DNA from: JAVBQJ01 sp031549115
GTDB lineage: Bacteria > Verrucomicrobiota > Lentisphaeria > Victivallales > Victivallaceae
NCBI GenBank assembly: GCA_031549115.1
Contig: JAVBQJ010000043.1
Span: 1-64,000, forward strand
Reading direction: 5' to 3'
DNA: 64,000 nucleotides
Under the pieces are notes generated by a model, which made no database searches, was not told where the DNA came from, and was given only the letters and a program-made list of their open reading frames with translations. A program made the translations under genes and the position numbers. How positions within the stretch are numbered: position 1 is the stretch's first letter; every line of letters starts with the position of its first letter. Positions 1-7,333 of this stretch are shown here, piece after piece.

Positions 1-828
1 TCCGCCAATGGGGATCTGCCGCGCCGGATCGCCAACGCCCATACCGTGTTCAATGTGTTGACGACGCTTCTTCTGGTCGGCTTCATTCCACTCCTGGCGC
101 GATTGTGTGAAATATTGATTCCGATCCGCACGCCGAAGGTGAAGTACCAGCGGCTCGAGCCGCATCTGCTGGCGACGCCGACGGTGGCGTTGTCGCAGTG
201 CGTATTGGCGTTGCAGCGCATGCTGCGCAAATCGTGGAAGATGGTCGATTGCGCGCTGAGTTCCGGCGCCAGGGACAGCGTCGCGAAGCAGGAGGCGTTG
301 AAGCAGCAGGAAAAGCGGGAATTGCGTTTGGACGAGCAGCAGCAGGACATTATCAATTATCTGTCCAATCTGATGCAGCGGGAGCTTTCGGCGCCGCAGG
401 CGGAATTGATTCCGGTATTGCTGCACTGTACCCATGATGCCGAGCGCATCGGCGAGCACACCGGGACGGTTCTGGAGTTGATGACGCGCCTCCGCAGCGA
501 TGAAATCGAATTGAGTGAAGCCGCAAACGAGGAGTTGCGCGATCTTCACGAGCGTTTGACCCGGCAGGCGGAATGCACGGTGATGCTGTTGGAGAAAAAC
601 GATCCGGCGGAGCAGGAGTTCTGCAAGCAGCTGGCGCAATCGGTGCAAAAATACACCGAGCAATGCGAAGCGAATCACCTGAAACGGATGACCCGGAATA
701 AGTGTGCTCCGGCTTCCGGAGTTCTGTTCATCGAGATCATGAGCGAAATCCGCAAAGTGTCCAGACACCTGGCCAATGTCGGCGCCCAATCCGCCCTGCT
801 GCAGTCCTTCGTGGTTATCAAGAAGTAA
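1..828 (+). CDS. Na/Pi cotransporter family protein, C-terminal part (5' end outside window)
   Basis: The frame is open from base 1, so the gene begins upstream of the window; about 275 codons are visible. The first 45 or so residues contain a last transmembrane segment preceded by the RRIANAHTVFNV stretch that is characteristic of the second Na/Pi repeat of NptA/YjbB-type sodium-phosphate symporters. The remaining 220 residues are charged, helical and cytoplasmic in character, matching the PhoU-like regulatory tail found in this family. The protein should sit in the inner membrane and couple Na+ to phosphate movement. A GTG at 46 in the same frame is not a credible start because the homologous sequence continues upstream of it. 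Family assignment is from recognised sequence pattern; substrate direction is not visible. Confidence 0.85.
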   Translation, partial: SANGDLPRRIANAHTVFNVLTTLLLVGFIPLLARLCEILIPIRTPKVKYQRLEPHLLATPTVALSQCVLALQRMLRKSWKMVDCALSSGARDSVAKQEALKQQEKRELRLDEQQQDIINYLSNLMQRELSAPQAELIPVLLHCTHDAERIGEHTGTVLELMTRLRSDEIELSEAANEELRDLHERLTRQAECTVMLLEKNDPAEQEFCKQLAQSVQKYTEQCEANHLKRMTRNKCAPASGVLFIEIMSEIRKVSRHLANVGAQSALLQSFVVIKK

Positions 829-840
829 TCAAGGAAGTGT

Positions 841-978
841 TCGCCGCTGATGCGGCGAGTGTGGTGATGTTGGGGGCCGGCCCCTCCCAACCCGGACCGC
901 TCGGCCGCTCGGCTTCACGTTTTTGCCGCCACCAGGCGGCCAAAACTCCCTTCGGCCCGTGCGTGCTCACAGGTTAGC
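841..978 (+). repeat. Intergenic multi-hairpin repeat, short form (copy B1)
   Basis: Starts with a perfect 7-bp hairpin (841-847 with 852-858, loop TGAT), then a GC-rich hairpin near 872-886 and a further stem around 920-945. Much of it matches the element at 17379-17623. It lies between converging genes, so it may act as a terminator region. Together with 1001-1130 it accounts for the 389-bp gap to the next gene. Confidence 0.75.
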
Positions 979-1000
979 GGTTGGCAATGGGCGCACGGCA

Positions 1001-1130
1001 ACGGTTGAATCATATCGAGTCTACATCCACGGCACACCGGCCGTCGGTGGCGCGCCACGGATAACGATATGGCACGCAATCGGCCGTGTCCTTTGTCGTC
1101 CTTTGTCGTCCGTGCCATGCGCACACTGGC
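1001..1130 (+). repeat. Intergenic repeat of the ACGGCACACCGG type (copy C1) with a 10-bp tandem
   Basis: Shares most of its length with 14283-14430: the blocks ATCGAGTC, CACGGCACACCGGCCGT, GGCGCGCCACGG and TATGGCACGCAATCG occur in the same order. It contains two tandem GTCCTTTGTC units where the other copy has three related units. No gene is credible inside; the open frames are by-products of high GC. Confidence 0.75.
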
Positions 1131-1217
1131 CCAACCGACGCTCCCCCAGTCCTCTAAAGGGTCCTGTGACCGAGCCTGCGGGGCGTGGGGGGCGTGGAGC
1201 CCCCACATCTCTATACC

Positions 1218-1586
1218 TTACTCGCAGAAACCGACGCCGACGTAGTAGGCCATATTGCTCTGGGTTGTATCCAGACGGCCGAACTGCGCCACGATCGGTT
1301 CCGATGCCCGGATCCGCAACGCATACTGCGTCAGCGGCGGAATCACGGTACCGTTCAGATCCTCCGGGTGATCCAGCCGCAGCGCAATGATGCGCTCCGC
1401 GGGGACCCGCACCGGAATGTTCTTTACCGGATCGCGATCCGAAAAGTAGACGTCGATTTCGACGGCAATGTCTTTGTCATCGGTATTGAACAGCATCAGC
1501 GCTTCGTGCGCTTCCATGCATCCGTCCTTGACCTTCTCCGGCAGATACCCGTCCGGAAAATACCATACCTTCGCTCCGTGTTTCAT
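1218..1586 (-). CDS. Sensory rhodopsin transducer (ASRT) family small protein
   Basis: 122 residues. It begins with the KVWYFPDGYLP signature and continues with MEAHEALMLFNTDDKD and FSDRDP, as in the family of the Anabaena sensory rhodopsin transducer (DUF1362), a small all-beta fold proposed to bind small molecules. I see no rhodopsin gene, so a role as a ligand-binding partner of the neighbouring metabolic genes is more likely (inference). The start is ATG at 1586, two bases after the stop of the M24 gene, with GAAAGGGA inside the end of that gene as ribosome binding site; the two genes are therefore translated from one message. A longer frame running upstream into the M24 gene is spurious. 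Confidence 0.8.
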   Translation of the reverse strand: MKHGAKVWYFPDGYLPEKVKDGCMEAHEALMLFNTDDKDIAVEIDVYFSDRDPVKNIPVRVPAERIIALRLDHPEDLNGTVIPPLTQYALRIRASEPIVAQFGRLDTTQSNMAYYVGVGFCE

Positions 1587-1588
1587 GC

Positions 1589-2758
1589 TCAAATCCCTTT
1601 CGCCAGAAGTTCGCGGATCACCGGTGTCAGCGACTCGACGCCGCTGTCGGTGAAGACAAATCCCTCTTCGATCCGGTTTGAGCCGTGCGGATGCCCGAAC
1701 AAGCTGATGTCGGAATTCACGCACATGCCCTTTTCGAAGCGATAGGTCGAATTCTCATCCGGATACGGCGATTCCGCTTCCGCGAGACCGATCCCGTGCA
1801 TCGGCGGATATACGTCGTATTCGGTCAGCTTGTGCTTGGCGAAGACTGCCTTGACCGCCTTGACCATGTCGCCGGTAACAACGCCGGGACGCAGCATGTC
1901 GTACTGCGCATTCGCCGCTTCCACCAGCGCGTTCAAAAACCACTTCTGATTGTCCGAAGCCTTGCCGGCGACAAACGGGTACTCCACCGTGGTCACATAA
2001 CCGGCATACTGAATCGCCAGCGCCGCCATCACCATATCGCCGTCGGCGATGATCTTTTCGGTCGCCCGGCCGATCACCGTCGCCGCGCGCTCCCCGGTCC
2101 CCATCACGGTGAAAATCACCGCTTCCGCTCCGGCCTGGCGCGCCACGCCTTCGGCGGCTCCGGCGGCAAAACGTTCGGTATTGCCCGGCACCGCGGTACG
2201 GATCAATTCCTTGTACGCGGCTCCGGCGATTGCCCCGGCCTGGCGCAGGCAGGCGATTTCCGCCGGCGTCTTGATCAGGCGCATCGCGGTCATGATGTCG
2301 TTGGATTCGACCAGTTCCAGTCCCGGCACGGATTCTTCCAGACGCATGTAAATATGACGCGGCAGGTCATAGGTGCCGACCACACCGAGCTTCTTGCCGG
2401 TCTTCAGCATGTCGCCGAGAATTTCCCGGAAGCTGGAAAAGCTCGCCAGCGGATAATCGATCGCATCGGGCACCGACACGCAGGCGAATTCCTTGACGTT
2501 GCGCAAATCCGACCAGATACACTGTTCGGCCGCGTATTTTTCCCCCTCCGGGGCACCGGCGAACACCGGCGCGCCGCTACGCGGGATGAACAGCATGCCG
2601 CGTTCGAAAATCGGCCAGAAGTTCGTCACATAACGCAGGTTTTCTTTCCGGTACTCGTCGCCGTACACGGCCAGCGCGTCCAGATTCCGGCGCGCCATCT
2701 CCTGCTGCAAGCGCACGATCCGCGCTTCGAATTCACTCTTCGGAATGCATACCGACAT
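1589..2758 (-). CDS. M24 (Xaa-Pro peptidase/creatinase-like) family protein with degenerate metal site
   Basis: 389 residues with the two-domain architecture of creatinase/prolidase: an N-terminal domain (about 1-155) and a pita-bread domain (about 160-385). The metal-binding positions of true M24 peptidases are mostly gone: the two Asp ligands align with Ala246 and Thr257, and one Glu with Asp350, while His321 (in HGIG) and Glu364 remain. It is therefore unlikely to be a dinuclear metallopeptidase; a creatinase-like metal-free hydrolase or a non-catalytic role fits better. Start ATG at 2758 is preceded by AGGGAAG about 6 bases upstream; the frame extends further but that part lies in repeat DNA. 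Co-transcribed with the ASRT gene downstream. Confidence 0.8.
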   Translation of the reverse strand: MSVCIPKSEFEARIVRLQQEMARRNLDALAVYGDEYRKENLRYVTNFWPIFERGMLFIPRSGAPVFAGAPEGEKYAAEQCIWSDLRNVKEFACVSVPDAIDYPLASFSSFREILGDMLKTGKKLGVVGTYDLPRHIYMRLEESVPGLELVESNDIMTAMRLIKTPAEIACLRQAGAIAGAAYKELIRTAVPGNTERFAAGAAEGVARQAGAEAVIFTVMGTGERAATVIGRATEKIIADGDMVMAALAIQYAGYVTTVEYPFVAGKASDNQKWFLNALVEAANAQYDMLRPGVVTGDMVKAVKAVFAKHKLTEYDVYPPMHGIGLAEAESPYPDENSTYRFEKGMCVNSDISLFGHPHGSNRIEEGFVFTDSGVESLTPVIRELLAKGI

Positions 2759-2832
2759 TTTGTCTTCCCTTTCGATTGAGGTTTCGCCCTTCAACTTCTT
2801 TTTACCAAACTTCTCGGCAACAAGGCCGGAAA

Positions 2833-3099
2833 TGTGACGATTGCCACGGCAGCCACGGGGCCGCGCTCTTCGAGAGTCGCGCCCCGGCAAACGCAGGGGC
2901 CCTGCCCCTCCCACCCCGATCACTCACGCGCCGTTCGGCTTAACGCGGACTTGCCGCCGTCAGGGCGGCAAGTCCTTAGACCGGTTCGCTCCAGCGCTGC
3001 CGCGCTCTCGCTCGCGTCTGCTCCATGGCCGCAGTGGCCACGGCGCCAGAGCGCCGGCGCCGCTTACGCGGCGTACCCGTACGCGCTCCCAGGTGAGTG
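2833..3099 (+). repeat. Intergenic multi-hairpin repeat, full form (copy A1)
   Basis: About 265 bp shared almost end to end with 19946-20207 and 48253-48540. It is a chain of stems: a long bulged stem at 2857-2885, an 11-bp stem 2948-2958/2964-2974 with loop GTCAG, and further GC stems to 3080. It lies between two minus-strand genes, just upstream of the M24 start, and fills the 388-bp gap. Small open frames inside it are artefacts of the repeat. Confidence 0.85.
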
Positions 3100-3146
3100 A
3101 GTGTTAGAGTAGGCGTGTCAACCTTGGCCGTCCTTCTCTCCATATC

Positions 3147-4631
3147 TTATTCCACAATCACGGACTTGATGCGCATCATTTCGGCGCAGAGGCGCAACTG
3201 CTCCTTCGCGTCGCCGTGCGCCACCACGATATGATGCGCCGTCCCGATTTCCAGAATCGACTTGACGTACTCCTCCACCGGACTCGCCACCTTCACCATC
3301 GCGTGCAATTCGTCGCACGGCAACGCCGGATAATCCAGCGATTCGCCGCCCGAAATCAGCATCTGCCAGCTGTCGCCGGTGTTGATAAAATGACCCATCG
3401 TCACCCGGCCCGGACGCAGAATCAACTGGTAATTCAGCCCCGACCCCTTGAAGCCCCACTCCTCCGGCGAATGCGTCAGGTAAATATCCGCATCGCTCTT
3501 CGCCAGCGACGCCGCCCCGATCCCGTGTCCAAGCAGGAACATCGCGTTGTTCGCCCGGTCGAATTGGCCCCACTCCGCCTGAAACGGCAGGTTGCCGGTG
3601 AAGCGCGTCAGCAATTCCATCATCACCAGTCCGGCAATGTCGCCTTCGCACGCCACCATCCGGCGCTCCTGCTCCATCAGCATCGAAGCACCCATCCGCG
3701 CCGGAGCGCCGGTCATCTTTTCGATGTAGTGCTGTCCGAGGAAGCACAATCCGTCGAGGTTGAAACGCTCGTACAGCTTGCGCATCGCCAGGCCGACTTG
3801 CACCGAACGCTTGACGTCGTCGAATTCGATATGCTTCTTTTTGAAGCGTTGGAACAGCGCCCGCGCGGCATCGTCGGTTTCCTGCGCCGAAATCGTCTTC
3901 CACGCATCGATCAGGTGCTCCACCTGAATTGTCATCACCTCCGGTCCGAGGTAACCCTTGACCTTCGCCCGGTCGAATTCCAGGTCGAACATGCCGCGGA
4001 ACACGTGCCCGATCAAGCCGTAGGTACTGCGCTTCAGGTCCCGGGCCGCTTCCAGCGCCGTCAATTTGGCCGCGATCTCCCGGTACGGCGCCTCTTCGGC
4101 GATTTCCCCGACCACGACCGCGTAATCCAGCTTCATCTTGCGGAACGAACCGGTCAACTGCGAAATGCCGATCAGCGAGCTGTTGCGCATCGTCGCCATG
4201 TAGTTGTCTTCCGGATTCACATCCGCGCCGGTCTGGGTGTTGAAAAGCACCACATACGGACGCGCGGAGAGCTGATCCAGCGCGTGCATGGTGATGAAGT
4301 CGGGTATATACGTGCCCTCGATCACCACCACCGCTTCGACATCGGCGTCACGCAATGCGACACCGGCCTCATGGGCGCGGTCGAGCGTATCCACCATCGC
4401 CGTCGTCACCACTTCCATTCCCGGAAGCGCCGCCTTGACCCGCTTCGCCGCGCCCGCCAGATCCTTGCGCACCAGCTCTTCCAGCGGCGGATACATCCGC
4501 CAGTATTCGAAGTAGCCGAGACACAGCACGCCGACCTTCAACGGCCGCCGCTCGCTGCGCCGGGTCAGCACGTCCCCGAACGCGCCGCCGCCTTCGGATT
4601 CGAATGAAATGATTTTGGTAGCTTCGCTCAT
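3147..4631 (-). CDS. L-fucose/L-arabinose isomerase-like family protein
   Basis: 494 residues. The N-terminal half has the Rossmann-like layout of the fucose/arabinose isomerase superfamily (VGVLCLGYFEYWR at about 33-45, VVVIEGTYIPDF at 101-112). The C-terminal part has the conserved ACEGD motif (Cys328-Asp331) and a later LLGHG (His369) that correspond to the metal-binding region of FucI/AraA-type enzymes. It should isomerise or epimerise a sugar, but the substrate cannot be read. The start at 4631 overlaps the stop of the NodB-type deacetylase in an ATGA, so the three genes from 6219 to 3147 form one translation-coupled operon. A 958-codon open frame running upstream through the two deacetylase genes is a coincidence of frame. 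Confidence 0.75.
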   Translation of the reverse strand: MSEATKIISFESEGGGAFGDVLTRRSERRPLKVGVLCLGYFEYWRMYPPLEELVRKDLAGAAKRVKAALPGMEVVTTAMVDTLDRAHEAGVALRDADVEAVVVIEGTYIPDFITMHALDQLSARPYVVLFNTQTGADVNPEDNYMATMRNSSLIGISQLTGSFRKMKLDYAVVVGEIAEEAPYREIAAKLTALEAARDLKRSTYGLIGHVFRGMFDLEFDRAKVKGYLGPEVMTIQVEHLIDAWKTISAQETDDAARALFQRFKKKHIEFDDVKRSVQVGLAMRKLYERFNLDGLCFLGQHYIEKMTGAPARMGASMLMEQERRMVACEGDIAGLVMMELLTRFTGNLPFQAEWGQFDRANNAMFLLGHGIGAASLAKSDADIYLTHSPEEWGFKGSGLNYQLILRPGRVTMGHFINTGDSWQMLISGGESLDYPALPCDELHAMVKVASPVEEYVKSILEIGTAHHIVVAHGDAKEQLRLCAEMMRIKSVIVE

Positions 4632-5527
4632 AATGTTCCTTTGATGGCTGCGGCGATTTCCGCCAGATTGAGAGATTGCAGTTCGAAGCCCTGCTTGCCG
4701 GCCTCGGCGTGCATAAATTGATTCAAATCGCGAAGCACCCGGAAGCCGCACCCCGGATCGCCGGCCTGAATCGGCGACACATGGCAGACGTGGACGAACG
4801 GAATCCCGGCTTTCACACACGCCAGAAAGTCGTGTTTGGCCAGATCCAGCACCGCCTGGTATTTGGCTTCGGTCAGATACCAGCTGTAGTCCGTGGTCAG
4901 CGGCAGTTCCACCACGTCGGCGTGGTGCTGGTGCGCCAGAAAACGCGCCCGGGTGATTTCCCGCGGCGGCACATCCATTTGATCCTGAATGTAGTCCCAG
5001 CCGGTCTCCTGCAGGCAACTGGAGCTGTCGAACGCATATTTTTCCTGCGCCAGCGCCTCGAACATCGCCGGGCACTCCTGCAGCGCCGGAGCGCGGAATC
5101 CGGTGATCGGGAATCCCAGCGCCTGCTCCAGGATCGTCCGCCCCTGCCGCAAACGGCCGCGCAGATTTTCGACGTTGTGTTCGCGGTCGAGCTGTTCGCG
5201 ATTCTGCCGGAGAAATTCCCGCGCCGGCCCTTCGTGCGCCAGATTCAGCACCATCGGCGGCGGCACCCCGAGCTCGAAGCGGTTGTGGCGCAAGCCGTGC
5301 TGCGCGATGCAGTGCCCGGCCGCGTGCGCCTGGCGCAGCAGTTCGACATAGCCCGCGAGCGAAGTGAACGGCTGATCGGTGCTTTCGACGATCGGCACCA
5401 CAAAGAAGGAACTCTTCAGCTTCAACTCGTCGCAAAAGGTCAGAATATCGGCCAGATGTTCCGGCGTCGACCACCCCTCCAACGCGACGTCGTCGACACT
5501 GAATCCATAATAAAACGGCTTTTTCAT
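4628..5527 (-). CDS. Polysaccharide deacetylase (NodB homology, CE4-like) family protein
   Basis: 299 residues, no signal peptide, so cytoplasmic. Motif 1 is SVDDV (Asp12/Asp13), motif 2 is HGLRH (His77 and His81, the H-x3-H metal pair), and motif 3 is GFRAP (144-148), the standard CE4 set. These enzymes remove N- or O-acetyl groups from sugars with a divalent metal. The gene overlaps both neighbours by ATGA: the PIG-L gene at 5524-5527 and the isomerase-like gene at 4628-4631. Two deacetylases of unrelated fold followed by an isomerase suggest catabolism of an N-acetylated sugar or sugar derivative (inference). Confidence 0.85.
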   Translation of the reverse strand: MKKPFYYGFSVDDVALEGWSTPEHLADILTFCDELKLKSSFFVVPIVESTDQPFTSLAGYVELLRQAHAAGHCIAQHGLRHNRFELGVPPPMVLNLAHEGPAREFLRQNREQLDREHNVENLRGRLRQGRTILEQALGFPITGFRAPALQECPAMFEALAQEKYAFDSSSCLQETGWDYIQDQMDVPPREITRARFLAHQHHADVVELPLTTDYSWYLTEAKYQAVLDLAKHDFLACVKAGIPFVHVCHVSPIQAGDPGCGFRVLRDLNQFMHAEAGKQGFELQSLNLAEIAAAIKGTL

Positions 5528-6219
5528 CGAATGATCTCCTCAAGATTGGATACTGCTTCGGGCAGGAAAAACGATTGGCGGAACGCTTCGGCATACTGGA
5601 CACCGATCTGGGCGCCGTAATAAGCCGCCCGGGTTTCCAGCTGACGGCCGAGGCCGCCGAGGTGCTCCTGGGTGCTGCCGAAAGCGCGCAGCGACTCCAT
5701 TTTGGCTTCAAAGGTATCGGAGATGTCAACCAGATGCGTCGGCTCCGGCAGCATCTGCAGCACTTCGAAGTGATAATAATGCGCCGGCTTCCACGGGGCG
5801 CCGAGATCGCCCGAGCACTCCCATGCCGCCTGATACCAGGCGTCGCGGCTCTGGCTGGCCATGTCGTGATGCTGGAAATATTCCTTCCAGTAATGGCCGA
5901 ACACCACCTTCGGGCGGAAACGCCGGATTGCGCGGATGCACTGCCGGTAGTCATCGCGGTTTTTGGAGACGCCGAAATCCGGCACGTCGTAACATTCGAA
6001 GTGGGCGACTCCGAGAATTTCATGCGCTTTGATCGCTTCCCGGCCGAAGCGCTCGATCGCGGCCTCCCGGCCGTCCGGCGTCACAAACGCCTCGTCGCCG
6101 TTGCCGAAACAGACGACATTGACCTCATACCCCGCATTCGCCAGCTTCCGGATCAATCCGCCCGACGAGATGACCGCATCGTCCAGATGCGCCCCGATGA
6201 ACAATACACTTTCCGCCAT
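5524..6219 (-). CDS. PIG-L/LmbE family deacetylase
   Basis: 231 residues. The N-terminal metal motif is GAHLDDAVISSGG (His11, Asp13, Asp14), the family's AHPDD with Leu in place of Pro, and the second site is HHD at 117-119. PIG-L enzymes hydrolyse N-acetyl groups of amino sugars or their conjugates using zinc. First gene of the deacetylase operon; start ATG at 6219 with GGGTGG upstream. The 80-bp gap before it contains a TATACT on the minus strand (6251-6256) that could be a -10 box, but no good -35 accompanies it, so transcription may also continue from the regulator gene. Confidence 0.87.
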   Translation of the reverse strand: MAESVLFIGAHLDDAVISSGGLIRKLANAGYEVNVVCFGNGDEAFVTPDGREAAIERFGREAIKAHEILGVAHFECYDVPDFGVSKNRDDYRQCIRAIRRFRPKVVFGHYWKEYFQHHDMASQSRDAWYQAAWECSGDLGAPWKPAHYYHFEVLQMLPEPTHLVDISDTFEAKMESLRAFGSTQEHLGGLGRQLETRAAYYGAQIGVQYAEAFRQSFFLPEAVSNLEEIIR

Positions 6220-6299
6220 GATTCCACCCTTTGTTCTCTTGCTTATTTATAGTATAGCAGAGAAAGGAAAGAAAATCCTACACGTTTCCGCGATTCTAT

Positions 6300-7163
6300 T
6301 TACGTATCCTGCTTTTTTCGATAATCGCGTGGTGTTTTCCCGGTTTGCTGGCGAAACATCCGGTTGAAGTGAGTGAGGTTGCCGTAACCGCAACGAAAGG
6401 CGATTTCGGTAATCGAGAGCCGGTCGGCGGCGAGCATTTCGATCGCATGCCGGATCCGGCAGCGGTTCAGGTATTGAATCGGCGTGGTGCCGGTCTCCTG
6501 CTTAAACAGATGACTGAAGTGGCTTTCGCTCAGCGACACCTTGGCGGCGATTTCGGCGATGCTGAGATTTTTCTGGTAATGCAGCTCGATGAAGTCGCGC
6601 GCCGCCTGGATCGGCCGTTTTTCCTGCACCGATTCGAGGAAACGCAGCCGGACTTCGCTCTCGACCACATAATTTCCGACCATGCTGACCAGCTCGGTCA
6701 GGGCGTCGATCTGGGCCGGCGTCAACACCTTGCAGTGAAAGTAATGCTCGCGCAACTTCCGCTGGTCGGCGCCGACCAGATAGGAATTGCGGGCGAGAAA
6801 AGCCTGAAAACTTTCCTCGGTGGGGTCGGTTTCGAGCACCTGCCCGGTGCACAATGCGCCGATGAATACGTCCCGGATGAAGAGCGGCACCGTGACGTCG
6901 ATCAATCCGGCATGGCAACGAAAAATCTGCGGCCGGCGCGACAGGCGCGCCCGGTTCAGCGTTTCGACGTCATTGCGGCGGCACCCCGCCTCCCCGGCGG
7001 GGGACTGCCGGATCAATGCGCACAGAGGGCTGCACGATTCGGCGTCGCACAGCGAAAAATTCCGCCCGTCGTCGGCGGTGAAATCGGTTGCGACTCCGAT
7101 CAGCTTAAAAAGCGCGGCATGAAATGTCGTCAGAATTTTCGTGTAAGCCAGATTGGTGCTCAT
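6300..7163 (-). CDS. PocR-domain AraC family transcription regulator
   Basis: 287 residues. An N-terminal PocR-type sensory domain (about 8-165) carries the expected cysteines (Cys39, Cys44, Cys48, Cys61 and the RCHAGL motif at 82-87). The C-terminal hundred residues form an AraC DNA-binding domain with two helix-turn-helix units (AEIAAKVSLSESHFSHLF and TEIAFRCGYGNLTHFNRMF). It likely controls the deacetylase operon downstream on the same strand. Start ATG at 7163 was preferred over an upstream in-frame ATG because the promoter at 7191-7219 lies between them. The neighbouring leuB runs divergently. Confidence 0.85.
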   Translation of the reverse strand: MSTNLAYTKILTTFHAALFKLIGVATDFTADDGRNFSLCDAESCSPLCALIRQSPAGEAGCRRNDVETLNRARLSRRPQIFRCHAGLIDVTVPLFIRDVFIGALCTGQVLETDPTEESFQAFLARNSYLVGADQRKLREHYFHCKVLTPAQIDALTELVSMVGNYVVESEVRLRFLESVQEKRPIQAARDFIELHYQKNLSIAEIAAKVSLSESHFSHLFKQETGTTPIQYLNRCRIRHAIEMLAADRLSITEIAFRCGYGNLTHFNRMFRQQTGKTPRDYRKKQDT

Positions 7164-7190
7164 CGTTTCCAAATTCCTCTGTTTTGATAG

Positions 7191-7219
7191 AATATAGCGC
7201 CGGAAATGTGATTCGTCAA
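7191..7219 (-). promoter_or_regulatory. Promoter of the PocR-AraC regulator gene
   Basis: On the minus strand, TTGACG (7219-7214) and TATATT (7196-7191) are separated by exactly 17 bp, about 30 bp upstream of the ATG at 7163. Near-consensus for a sigma-70-like promoter. Confidence 0.65.
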
Positions 7220-7252
7220 CCCGGGAAATTGCCGCAAAGTCGCCCCGGCAGG

Positions 7253-7280
7253 TTGATTTACCGGAAAAAACGTGTATAGT
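7253..7280 (+). promoter_or_regulatory. Promoter of leuB operon
   Basis: TTGATT (7253-7258) and TATAGT (7275-7280) with a 16-bp spacer, about 50 bp before the first gene of an eight-gene plus-strand operon. The regulator promoter lies back to back, 33 bp away. Confidence 0.6.
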
Positions 7281-7333
7281 AACGGGAGTGTCGAACCTTA
7301 TCAACCTTTTTTTCAGTGGAAATGTCAGGAATC

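Noticed and set aside
841..1130. CRISPR array or tRNA cluster in the repeat-rich gap
   Set aside because: There are no regularly spaced identical repeats and no cloverleaf or T-loop pattern; the structure is a chain of dissimilar hairpins.
2834..3107. Small open frames encoding a similar peptide in each full repeat copy (also near 19948-20253 and 48273-48548)
   Set aside because: Similarity between them comes from the DNA repeat itself. Frames differ in start, end and phase between copies, and there is no ribosome binding site.
3147..6023. A 958-codon minus-strand open frame covering three genes
   Set aside because: Only the part from 4631 downwards has family signatures. The rest is out of frame with the well-supported PIG-L and NodB genes.
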